Source of the DNA: Burkholderiaceae bacterium
GTDB taxonomy: Bacteria > Pseudomonadota > Gammaproteobacteria > Burkholderiales > Burkholderiaceae
Reading direction: 5' to 3'
Length of the DNA stretch: 40,604 nucleotides
Assembly (NCBI GenBank): GCA_947371415.1
Contig: CANBPJ010000001.1
Coordinates: 1 to 40,604 of the forward strand
Part shown: positions 15,919-22,852 of the stretch, one piece after another
Layout: the number at the start of each line of letters is the position of its first letter
Position numbering within the stretch: position 1 is the first letter of the stretch
The notes under the pieces: generated by a model
What the model was told of the DNA's origin: nothing
Database searches by the model: none
Seen by the model: only the letters and a program-made list of their open reading frames with translations
Program-made: the position numbers and the translations under genes

Positions 15919-16418
15919 TGACTAAGCGAATTTTTCAGTCTTTTGCTTTTGCTTTGCTAACTACGGGCTTATTCAACACTACTTTCGCTAAAGACGCAGT
16001 GCCGCTAGCTGATGATCCTGTTACTGAGCAGCGCCTGATTGTGATCTCAGAAGAAATGCGTTGCTTGGTTTGTCAGAATGAATCCCTTGCGGGCTCTCGC
16101 TCTGATTTGGCGAATGACTTGCGTCGAGAGATTCGTATCTTGATTAAAGAGGGTAAGACGGACGAGCAAATTCGGAGTTTTATGGTTGAGCGTTACGGTG
16201 ATTTTGTCTTATACCGCCCACCCGTTAAGCCCATTACTTGGCTATTGTGGATAGGCCCTTTTGTAATTTTGCTTGCTGGCATTATTGGTTTGATGGTCTA
16301 TCTGCGTCGCAGAAATCGGAGTGTGCCCAGTACTACGCTATCGGAAGAAGATAATCGCCGTATTGATGCGCTGCTGAAGGACGCAAAATCCGGCTCAACA
16401 GAAAATGCACATGACTAG
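15918..16418 (+). CDS. ccmH: Cytochrome c maturation protein CcmH (CcmL-type)
   Basis: A 166-residue protein with a signal peptide (to about FAKDA), a periplasmic three-helix domain and one membrane span (LLWIGPFVILLAGIIGLMVY). The redox motif RCLVCQNESLAGS has Cys49 and Cys52, the LRCxxC motif of this family, which reduces or holds apocytochrome c together with CcmG. The short length means that the TPR part is a separate gene, ccmI, immediately after, as in many beta- and alphaproteobacteria and unlike E. coli, where the two are fused. Confidence 0.95.
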   Translation: MTKRIFQSFAFALLTTGLFNTTFAKDAVPLADDPVTEQRLIVISEEMRCLVCQNESLAGSRSDLANDLRREIRILIKEGKTDEQIRSFMVERYGDFVLYRPPVKPITWLLWIGPFVILLAGIIGLMVYLRRRNRSVPSTTLSEEDNRRIDALLKDAKSGSTENAHD

Positions 16419-17601
16419 TTTTTTAATACCCGCTCTCCTCTTATTGATCTTGGTCTTGGTGCTGCTGCTACGCCCATTCTTTTTTCCCGCAAAGGAGTCG
16501 GCCACCTCGCGTCGTCAGATGAATGCGGCTATTTATCGAGAAGAGCTCGATAAGCTCGAGGCGGATCGCCTATCAGGCGCGGTTGACAGTACAAGCTATG
16601 AGCAGACTCACGCAGAAATGCGTCAGCGTCTTTTTCAGGATACTGATGAGGCAGATGATCTTGCGGTTTTGGGCTCCCCCAAGAAAACCATCATTGGAAT
16701 TTGCATCTTCATAGTGCTGCTTTCATCAGGCTTTTACTTTTTCTTGGGCGATGCCTCTCGGATTGCCGAAAAGAATGCTGAAAATCCAATGACACAAGCA
16801 TCCGTAGAAAAGATGGTTGCTGAGTTTGCTGCCAAGATGGAAAAAGAGCCAGATAACCTTAAGGGCTGGGCGATGTTGGCGCGCTCCTATCGGATTTTGG
16901 GTCGTAATGCCGAGGCTGAAAAAGCCTATGCTCGAGCAGGATCTTTTGTGGATGCTGACCCACAATTATTGGCGGACTATGCTGATGTATTGGCGGCAAA
17001 CGCGAATGGTAATTTTTCTGGCAAGCCACTACAGCTGATTAATAAAGCATTGGCACTAGATCCAAATAATTTACTGGCTTTATGGCTTTCTGGCACTGCA
17101 GCCTTTAATGCGCAGAACTACAAAGCAGCAGTACAGTCATGGGAAAGGCTAGCCAAGCAATTGCCTGTAGAGTCAGATGAAGCGCGTGCGATTGCGTCCT
17201 CAATTGCCGAGGCCCGTAGTAAAGGAGGGCTCCCTCCAGCTAGTGCACCAGTGATTAGCAATCAGGGAGTGAGTGGGCAAGTGGACATGAGTCCTGAGTT
17301 GAAGTCTAAGATAAAGTCAGGCGATATCTTGATGGTAATTGCACGTAAGCCTGGTGAGCGTATGCCAGTGGCAGTCCTCAAAACCGCTGTAACGACATTC
17401 CCAATGAGTTTTGTTTTAAACGATGCTTTGGCAATGAGTCCCAATGCATTGATTTCTCAATTGCCGGAGGTGTTGCTGGAGGTGCGCGTCTCCAAAACCG
17501 GAATGGCTATGCCAGAGGCTGGCGACTTGATCTCTAAACCTCAAGCGATCAAAGTGGGCACGACCAATGCCCACTTAATGATCGATCAAGTTAGACCTTA
17601 A
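16411..17601 (+). CDS. ccmI: Apocytochrome c chaperone CcmI (TPR protein)
   Basis: Last gene of the ccm operon. Two N-terminal spans are seen, LIPALLLLILVLVLLLRPFF and GICIFIVLLSSGFYFFLG, with a cytoplasmic linker between them. TPR-like repeats follow: NLKGWAMLARSYRILGRNAEAEKAYARA, then a second and third unit through NPNNLLALWLSGTAAFNAQNYKAA-like sequence. A C-terminal beta-rich domain (about residues 280-396) corresponds to the E. coli CcmH C-terminal region. I prefer ATG 16411 (MTSFLIP); ATG 16405 is two codons upstream. It overlaps ccmH by 8 bases and its stop abuts that of the convergent SDR. Confidence 0.92.
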   Translation: MTSFLIPALLLLILVLVLLLRPFFFPAKESATSRRQMNAAIYREELDKLEADRLSGAVDSTSYEQTHAEMRQRLFQDTDEADDLAVLGSPKKTIIGICIFIVLLSSGFYFFLGDASRIAEKNAENPMTQASVEKMVAEFAAKMEKEPDNLKGWAMLARSYRILGRNAEAEKAYARAGSFVDADPQLLADYADVLAANANGNFSGKPLQLINKALALDPNNLLALWLSGTAAFNAQNYKAAVQSWERLAKQLPVESDEARAIASSIAEARSKGGLPPASAPVISNQGVSGQVDMSPELKSKIKSGDILMVIARKPGERMPVAVLKTAVTTFPMSFVLNDALAMSPNALISQLPEVLLEVRVSKTGMAMPEAGDLISKPQAIKVGTTNAHLMIDQVRP

Positions 17602-18363
17602 TTACCCTCGCCCAACAAAGGGCATATTGCTTGCCATGATAGTCATGGAGAGAATATTGCTCTCTAAGGGTAGTTGGGCCATGTGAAGGACGGCTTGCCC
17701 AACATGATCTACATCCATGAGCGGCTCAACCTTTTTTGACCCATCTGGCTGCAGAATGCCCGCAGCCATTGGGATGGTCATCTCGGTACCCGCATTACCA
17801 ATATCGATTTGACCGCAGGTGATATTAAATGGGCGACCATCTAGAGCAATGGATTTAGTTAGCCCCGTAATGGCGTGTTTAGTGGCTGTATAGGGCGCAG
17901 ACATCGGGCGGGGGGCATGCGCAGAAATAGAGCCATTATTAATGATGCGCCCGCCTTGGGGTGATTGTGCTTTCATCATGCGGATAGCCTCTTGCGAGCA
18001 CAAAAAAGCTCCGCAGAGATTGGCGTTGACGACATTCATCCACTGCTCATAACTTAATTCTTCCATGGGAATTGCTGGAGCCCCCATACCGGCATTGTTA
18101 AAGAGCACATCAATGCGACCAAAATGGTGTTTAATTTCTGAAAACAAGTGTTTTACTTCTTCCGGCTTACCCACATCACAAGCAACAGCAAGACAGTTTT
18201 GAGCGCTACCACCAATGGCTTGAATGGCGAGATTCAATTTTTCTAGATTTCTACCTGTAAGAGCTACCCTAAAGCCACCATGCAATAGTGCCTTAGCTGC
18301 GGCTTTACCAATACCTGTTCCCGCCCCCGTGACTAGGGCCACCTTATTTAGGCTTGAATTCAT
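17602..18363 (-). CDS. SDR family oxidoreductase
   Basis: A 253-residue classical short-chain dehydrogenase. The cofactor motif TGAGTGIG is at residues 12-19, NNAG at 89-92, the catalytic Ser is in NNGSIS (145-147), and the active-site pair is Tyr158/Lys162 (YTATK). An Arg follows the second strand (LTGRNLEKL), which often goes with NADPH preference. The substrate cannot be told. The stop codon touches ccmI's stop with no gap. The gene is divergent from the TAXI receptor gene, sharing a 90-base region with a perfect 14-bp palindrome. Confidence 0.92.
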   Translation of the reverse strand: MNSSLNKVALVTGAGTGIGKAAAKALLHGGFRVALTGRNLEKLNLAIQAIGGSAQNCLAVACDVGKPEEVKHLFSEIKHHFGRIDVLFNNAGMGAPAIPMEELSYEQWMNVVNANLCGAFLCSQEAIRMMKAQSPQGGRIINNGSISAHAPRPMSAPYTATKHAITGLTKSIALDGRPFNITCGQIDIGNAGTEMTIPMAAGILQPDGSKKVEPLMDVDHVGQAVLHMAQLPLESNILSMTIMASNMPFVGRG

Positions 18364-18411
18364 GAATGTCCTAATGGTTCTCTGAAACCATCATCTTATC
18401 TCGAAATATTC

Positions 18412-18425
18412 GAATGAATTCATTC
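18412..18425. promoter_or_regulatory. Perfect 14-bp palindrome in a divergent intergenic region
   Basis: GAATGAATTCATTC is fully self-complementary. It lies between the divergent SDR (starts 18363) and TAXI receptor (starts 18454) genes. It overlaps a weaker inverted repeat TCGAA/TTCGA (18401-18413), and another, ATGGTT/AACCAT, lies at 18374-18391. The place and symmetry suit an operator for a dimeric regulator, but no such regulator gene is nearby. Confidence 0.4.
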
Positions 18426-18453
18426 TGTTACCGATTCTTGGGCTCGGGGCATA

Positions 18454-19791
18454 ATGGCAAAAACAAGAAGAATTCTTATGGACTTCATACGCAAAAATAT
18501 CTATAACCCTTTATCGCTTGGCGTTGCCTTTTTGGTCTTAGTGGGCATCCTCTTTTCGACGCTTTGGATTTTGGTTCCACCACCCCCTCGCTCTATTGAA
18601 TTGGCAACAGGTTTTCCGTCTGGCCTATACCAGCAGTTTGGGGAAAAACTGCAAAGTGAGCTTGCTCAAGAGGGCGTTTCACTCAAGCTGCGGACTACGG
18701 GTGGCACAAGTGATAACTTAGCCTTAATCAATGACCCTCATTCCGGGGTTGATTTTGCAATGGTCCAAGGTGGGGTGGCTGATATATCAAAACATCCTAA
18801 TTTGGTATCAATTGCTGGACTGTTTTATGAGCCAGTTTGGGTCTGGTATCGCGAGGGTGCCTTTAAGGGTGAAGGTGGTCGACTGAGCTTGCTGAGCCAA
18901 TTAAAGGGTAAACGCGTTTCGATCGGCAATGAGGGTAGTGGCACATTAATCTTGGCCTCTCAGTTGCTAGAGGCGAGTGGCCTGAGAGCAAAGGATTTCC
19001 ATGCTGAAAAACTAAAGCCTCTAGAGGCCTTGGAGAAGTTCAAAAAAGGTGAGTTAGATGCCGTATTTCTGGTGAGTGCTGCTGAGGCCCCGCTCGTAAA
19101 AAGTTTTTATGAAACTGCTGATATTCGCCTAATGAATTTTGAGCAGGCCGATGCTTACGTGCACCTTTTTCCATTTTTGTCTAAGGTTACGGTACCCCGA
19201 GGCGTAGTGAGTATTGCCTACGATCTTCCTAGGCAAGATATACAGGTATTGGCAGCGACGGCTACCTTAGTGGGCAGGGATGATGTCAGCCCTGCATTGG
19301 TGACGCTATTGCTTGGTGAGACCTACGATGTACTAAAGTCATATTCTTATTTGCAAAAACCAGGAGAATTTCCTTCTAGTTCAGGCTTAGATTTTCCTAT
19401 TCATGTTGACGCAGAGATTTACTTGAAGGATGGCCCATCATTTTTGCATCGCCACTTGCCATTTTGGACGGCAGTCTGGATTGGGCGTTTTGCAAAGATT
19501 GTGATTCCATTACTCGTAATTTTGATTCCACTGTTTACCTACATTCCGGCTATTAAGAATTTATTTTTGCGACTCAAACTATCTCAGGTATATGAGGAAC
19601 TCAAGGTAATCGAGAGAAACGCTTTAAATCCTGAATTAAGAGAAAAGAATTACAAAGATCTTGAAAGTATTGAGCAACGGGTTGGCAACATCAAAGTCTC
19701 CATGCTCGATGCGAAAGAGTTGTATGATTTAAAAGGGCATGTAGGGGAAGTTCGCGGAAGATTGAGCCTCCCATCTCAGGAGAAAAGATGA
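18454..19791 (+). CDS. TAXI family TRAP receptor with membrane anchors
   Basis: A 445-residue TAXI (TRAP-associated extracytoplasmic immunogenic) family protein. It has an N-terminal membrane span (about residues 20-42) instead of a cleaved leader, then the binding domain starting at SIELATGFPSGLYQQFGEKL with GVDFAMVQGGVAD, LKGKRVSIGNEGSGTLI and FKKGELDAVFLVSAAEAP. A second span (about 346-370, FAKIVIPLLVILIPLFTYIP) follows and then a charged cytosolic tail that could form a coiled coil (to residue 445). No TRAP permease is adjacent. The ATG at 18454 is used; 18478 (MDFIRKN) is possible. Its stop overlaps the next gene's ATG. Ligand unknown. Confidence 0.9.
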   Translation: MAKTRRILMDFIRKNIYNPLSLGVAFLVLVGILFSTLWILVPPPPRSIELATGFPSGLYQQFGEKLQSELAQEGVSLKLRTTGGTSDNLALINDPHSGVDFAMVQGGVADISKHPNLVSIAGLFYEPVWVWYREGAFKGEGGRLSLLSQLKGKRVSIGNEGSGTLILASQLLEASGLRAKDFHAEKLKPLEALEKFKKGELDAVFLVSAAEAPLVKSFYETADIRLMNFEQADAYVHLFPFLSKVTVPRGVVSIAYDLPRQDIQVLAATATLVGRDDVSPALVTLLLGETYDVLKSYSYLQKPGEFPSSSGLDFPIHVDAEIYLKDGPSFLHRHLPFWTAVWIGRFAKIVIPLLVILIPLFTYIPAIKNLFLRLKLSQVYEELKVIERNALNPELREKNYKDLESIEQRVGNIKVSMLDAKELYDLKGHVGEVRGRLSLPSQEKR

Positions 19792-20759
19792 AGCATAAGA
19801 GCATCGTTGTAATAAGTGCGCTGGTAAGCGCATGGCTTTTCTCTGTGGGCGTGCTAGCGCAGTCTTACCCCTCTAAATCTGTCGCCGTGGTTGTTCCTCA
19901 AGCCGCGGGTGGAACCAACGATATTGTTGCGCGCTTAATTGCGCCTGCGCTCGGTGAGGCTCTTGGGACCTCCATCGTGGTTGAAAATAGACCGGGTGCT
20001 GGCGGCAATATTGGGACGCAAAGCGTTGCGCGTGCCGCTAAGGATGGTTACACCCTATTGCTCACCATTAATAGCGCTCAAGCCATTAATCCCTCTTTAT
20101 ATAAGAATCCTGGATTTGACCCGATCCATGATTTTGTGCCCCTATATTATGTTGGTGCGACACCCTATGTTTTGGTATCACCACCAGGATCTCCGTACAA
20201 AACTCTGGCTGATGTTGTAGCCGCAGCCAAGAAGCGTCCCGGTGAGCTATCTTATGCTTCTGCTGGTAATGGAACGATTAGCCATCTACTTGGCGCAATG
20301 CTGAACACTAGCGCTGGCATTGAGATGCAGCACATTCCATACAAGGGTGTTGCACCGGCTATCAATGATGTCTTGGGTGGTCAGGTACCCCTAGCTTTTG
20401 CAAGCCTGCCCTCTGCATTAAATTACATTAAGGCTGGTAAGTTACAGGCAATTGCCATTAGTTCGGCTAAGCGTTCCAGTGCCGCGCCTGAGATTCCGAC
20501 AATTGCTGAAACTTATCCAGACTGTGTTGGCGAAGTGTGGGTTGCTCTTTTTGCCCCGAGTGATGTGAATTCAGAAGCTGCAAAAAAAATACAGCTAGCG
20601 ATGGGAAAAGTGCTTGCTCGTCCAGACGTGCGTGAGAAACTGAGTGCACAAGGCTTAGATCTCAGTCCTGTTGCACCCGCAAAGCTTGGCGCTTTGCTTA
20701 AGGACGAAATAGTGAAATGGGCAAAAATTGTTAAGGCGTCTGGTGCGCAACTAGATTAG
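19788..20759 (+). CDS. Bug/TctC family tripartite tricarboxylate transporter receptor
   Basis: A 323-residue periplasmic receptor. A signal peptide ends near VLAQSYPSKSV. Family hallmarks are VVVPQAAGGTNDIVARLIAPAL, VVENRPGAGGNIGTQSVARAAKDGYTL, HIPYKGVAPAINDVLGGQVPLAFASLPS and the C-terminal VKASGAQLD. The ATG overlaps the stop of the TAXI gene (ATGA at 19788-19791), a sign of translational coupling between two unrelated receptor families. No TctA/TctB genes are near. The dioxygenase follows 33 bases later. Ligand unknown, probably a small carboxylate. Confidence 0.94.
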   Translation: MKHKSIVVISALVSAWLFSVGVLAQSYPSKSVAVVVPQAAGGTNDIVARLIAPALGEALGTSIVVENRPGAGGNIGTQSVARAAKDGYTLLLTINSAQAINPSLYKNPGFDPIHDFVPLYYVGATPYVLVSPPGSPYKTLADVVAAAKKRPGELSYASAGNGTISHLLGAMLNTSAGIEMQHIPYKGVAPAINDVLGGQVPLAFASLPSALNYIKAGKLQAIAISSAKRSSAAPEIPTIAETYPDCVGEVWVALFAPSDVNSEAAKKIQLAMGKVLARPDVREKLSAQGLDLSPVAPAKLGALLKDEIVKWAKIVKASGAQLD

Positions 20760-20792
20760 ATTCTGATCCATTTCAGTGCTAGAAAAACAAAG

Positions 20793-21548
20793 ATGACTTT
20801 TACGAATCTGTCGCCTCCTTTAACTCCTCTTAAGGAATTGGTTCACTCTCTGCAGGGCAATGGTTTTGCCATTATTTCTGCTGAGGATGTAGCGCAAATT
20901 GCTGGGGCGCCCCTCAACCAGTTGTTAGAGCTCAATCAGTTCTGGGATGACTTGCCAAGAGATCCTTATTTAAAGGATGGTGGCCGCTACCGCTTCCGAC
21001 GTCATGCAAGTTATGAGATTAAGGGTGACGCACTGACGATGGTTCCTCATCGTGCCCATTGGCAATCAGTCGATTACAACGCCTTGCATGGTGGCATTGA
21101 GCGATGGTTTGAGCCTGCGCAGGCCCAGTTGACTGCTAAGTCTGCTTGGCAGTCCCTTTTATTGGGATTGGCTCGTGCGTTAAATGGCGTCAAACCTGCA
21201 ACTACTTGGTTTGTTGAGGCACATCAATTCCGGATTGATACAACCGATGGCATTGGGAGACCAACGCCTGAGGGTGCGCACCGTGACGGTGTAAATTTTG
21301 TAGCCGTCTTTTTGCTCAATCGAGTCGGCATTAAAGGTGGCGAGACTCGCATATTTAAAGCTGGCGGCTCGGCAGGCTTGAGGTTTACGTTAACTCAACC
21401 TTGGTCTTTGTTGCTCATGAATGACGAAAGAATGATTCATGAATCGACCCCAATACAGCCATTAGGGCCTCACGGCTACAGGGATACCCTAGTACTTACT
21501 TTTCGCTCTAATGGCTTTCAGGATTCGCCAAATCACAGTCAGCAGTGA
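20793..21548 (+). CDS. 2-oxoglutarate/Fe(II)-dependent dioxygenase (PF10014-like)
   Basis: A 251-residue protein resembling the 2OG-Fe dioxygenase family that includes bacterial free-amino-acid hydroxylases such as L-isoleucine dioxygenase. The iron triad can be read as His163, Asp165 (EGAHRDGVNF) and His216 (RMIHESTPI), with Arg230 (YRDTLVLTF) placed to bind 2-oxoglutarate. RYRFRRHASYEI near residue 65 is also family-like. No signal peptide, so cytosolic. An MFS carrier gene follows after 53 bases and the Bug receptor precedes by 33, so cotranscription is possible. The amino acid substrate is inferred from the family only. Confidence 0.85.
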   Translation: MTFTNLSPPLTPLKELVHSLQGNGFAIISAEDVAQIAGAPLNQLLELNQFWDDLPRDPYLKDGGRYRFRRHASYEIKGDALTMVPHRAHWQSVDYNALHGGIERWFEPAQAQLTAKSAWQSLLLGLARALNGVKPATTWFVEAHQFRIDTTDGIGRPTPEGAHRDGVNFVAVFLLNRVGIKGGETRIFKAGGSAGLRFTLTQPWSLLLMNDERMIHESTPIQPLGPHGYRDTLVLTFRSNGFQDSPNHSQQ

Positions 21549-21601
21549 GCCTTATTCGTGCCAATGGGCGAGTAGAATGGCTAATCTTTTGGTAAGTTCC
21601 T

Positions 21602-22846
21602 ATGCGTTTTAAGCCCACTGGTTACACACCCCTCATGCTCATGGCGCAAACTTGCGCACTGCTAGGTTTTGCTTGTTATGCCGTAGTGTTAACGACCTTG
21701 CAAGATGAATGGCATCTGAGTAATTTGCAGTCAGGCTTAATCGCCAGCGCATTTTTCTTCGGCTATATGCTGATGGTTCCTCTGGCGACTGCATTGACGG
21801 ATCGTCTTGATGCAAAAAAAGTCTATCTTGTCGGTGGACTCTTAGCTACTTGCGGCTTGCTAGGAATGGGTCTCTTTGCCTATAACTTCTGGACTGCCTT
21901 AATATTTATGGCCCTCAATGGTGCGGGATTAGCGGGTACCTATATGCCAGGTCTGAAGATCCTTTCTGACCGAATCAAGACGGGCGAACTTACACGGCAT
22001 ATTGCTTTCTATACCGCTTTTTTTGGAATTGGTACTGGCTTTTCGTATTTATGCTCGGGGTGGATATTGCATGCGCTAGGTTGGCGATATGTTTTCGGAC
22101 TCATTGCCTTGGGCCCCTTCAGCGCCTTCTTGATTGTGCTGTTGTTTATTCCCGCACTCGCTCATGAGAAATGGCATGGGCCTATTCAGATCCGATTGCG
22201 CGATATTTTTCCTGTCGATAAATGGCGTTTGGTTCTGCAAGATAAAACTGCCTCCGGATTTATTTTTGGTTATACCGCCCACTCTATTGAGTTGTTTGCA
22301 TCCCGCAGTTGGATCGTGGCTTTTTTTGGTTTTTGCGCGATTGCTTCGGGCGAACCATTTTTATTGACCGCTACTACGCTTGCGGGTGTGATTAATTTCT
22401 TTGGTGTTCCCTCATCCATTCTCGGAAATGAAATTGCTTTAAAAATTGGCCGTCAAAAATGGATTTGTTTTGTCATGCTCTCAAGCGCGGTGCTTGGGGT
22501 TACGCTGGCTTTATCGACAGGGCAGTCTTGGTGGTTAATTGTTGCTTTAGCGGTTGGGCATGCGATGTTCATCATGGCTGACTCAGCCACCCTTACTGCT
22601 GGCTTGGTGGTGAGCGCTCAAGAAAATATCAAGGGTGCTGCGATGGGTCTGCATTCTTTAATGGGTTTTGGAGGGGGTCTGCTAGGCCCTGCTATCTTTG
22701 GGTTTGTCCTTGATTTGACGGGTTCGCGTACCTCTCAAGGTTCTTGGGTTTGGGCTTATGCAGCTGTAGTGATCTGGGGGGTCTTATTTGTGGGCTACGA
22801 GCGCCGCAATGGTTGGGTGAGCAAGTCTCTAGTGCGCAATCAATAA
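21602..22846 (+). CDS. MFS transporter
   Basis: A 414-residue major facilitator protein with 12 predicted hydrophobic spans. The loop 2-3 signature is DRLDAKKVYLVGG, and the mid-protein GYTAHSIELFASRSWIVAFFGF and late GAAMGLHSLMGFGGGLLGPAIFG match a proteobacterial MFS group of unknown substrate. The ATG at 21602 has GGTAAG upstream. The ccoI gene follows after only 6 bases, so it may feed transcription into ccoI. The copper importer CcoA is also MFS, but its MxxxM and HxxxM motifs are not found at the expected helices. Export of the neighbouring dioxygenase product is another idea, unproven. Confidence 0.88.
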   Translation: MRFKPTGYTPLMLMAQTCALLGFACYAVVLTTLQDEWHLSNLQSGLIASAFFFGYMLMVPLATALTDRLDAKKVYLVGGLLATCGLLGMGLFAYNFWTALIFMALNGAGLAGTYMPGLKILSDRIKTGELTRHIAFYTAFFGIGTGFSYLCSGWILHALGWRYVFGLIALGPFSAFLIVLLFIPALAHEKWHGPIQIRLRDIFPVDKWRLVLQDKTASGFIFGYTAHSIELFASRSWIVAFFGFCAIASGEPFLLTATTLAGVINFFGVPSSILGNEIALKIGRQKWICFVMLSSAVLGVTLALSTGQSWWLIVALAVGHAMFIMADSATLTAGLVVSAQENIKGAAMGLHSLMGFGGGLLGPAIFGFVLDLTGSRTSQGSWVWAYAAVVIWGVLFVGYERRNGWVSKSLVRNQ

Positions 22847-22852
22847 CTTTCG

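Noticed and set aside
21602..22846. MFS protein as the copper importer CcoA because it precedes ccoI
   Set aside because: The methionine and histidine motifs known from CcoA are not found in the expected helices, so only a general MFS call is safe.
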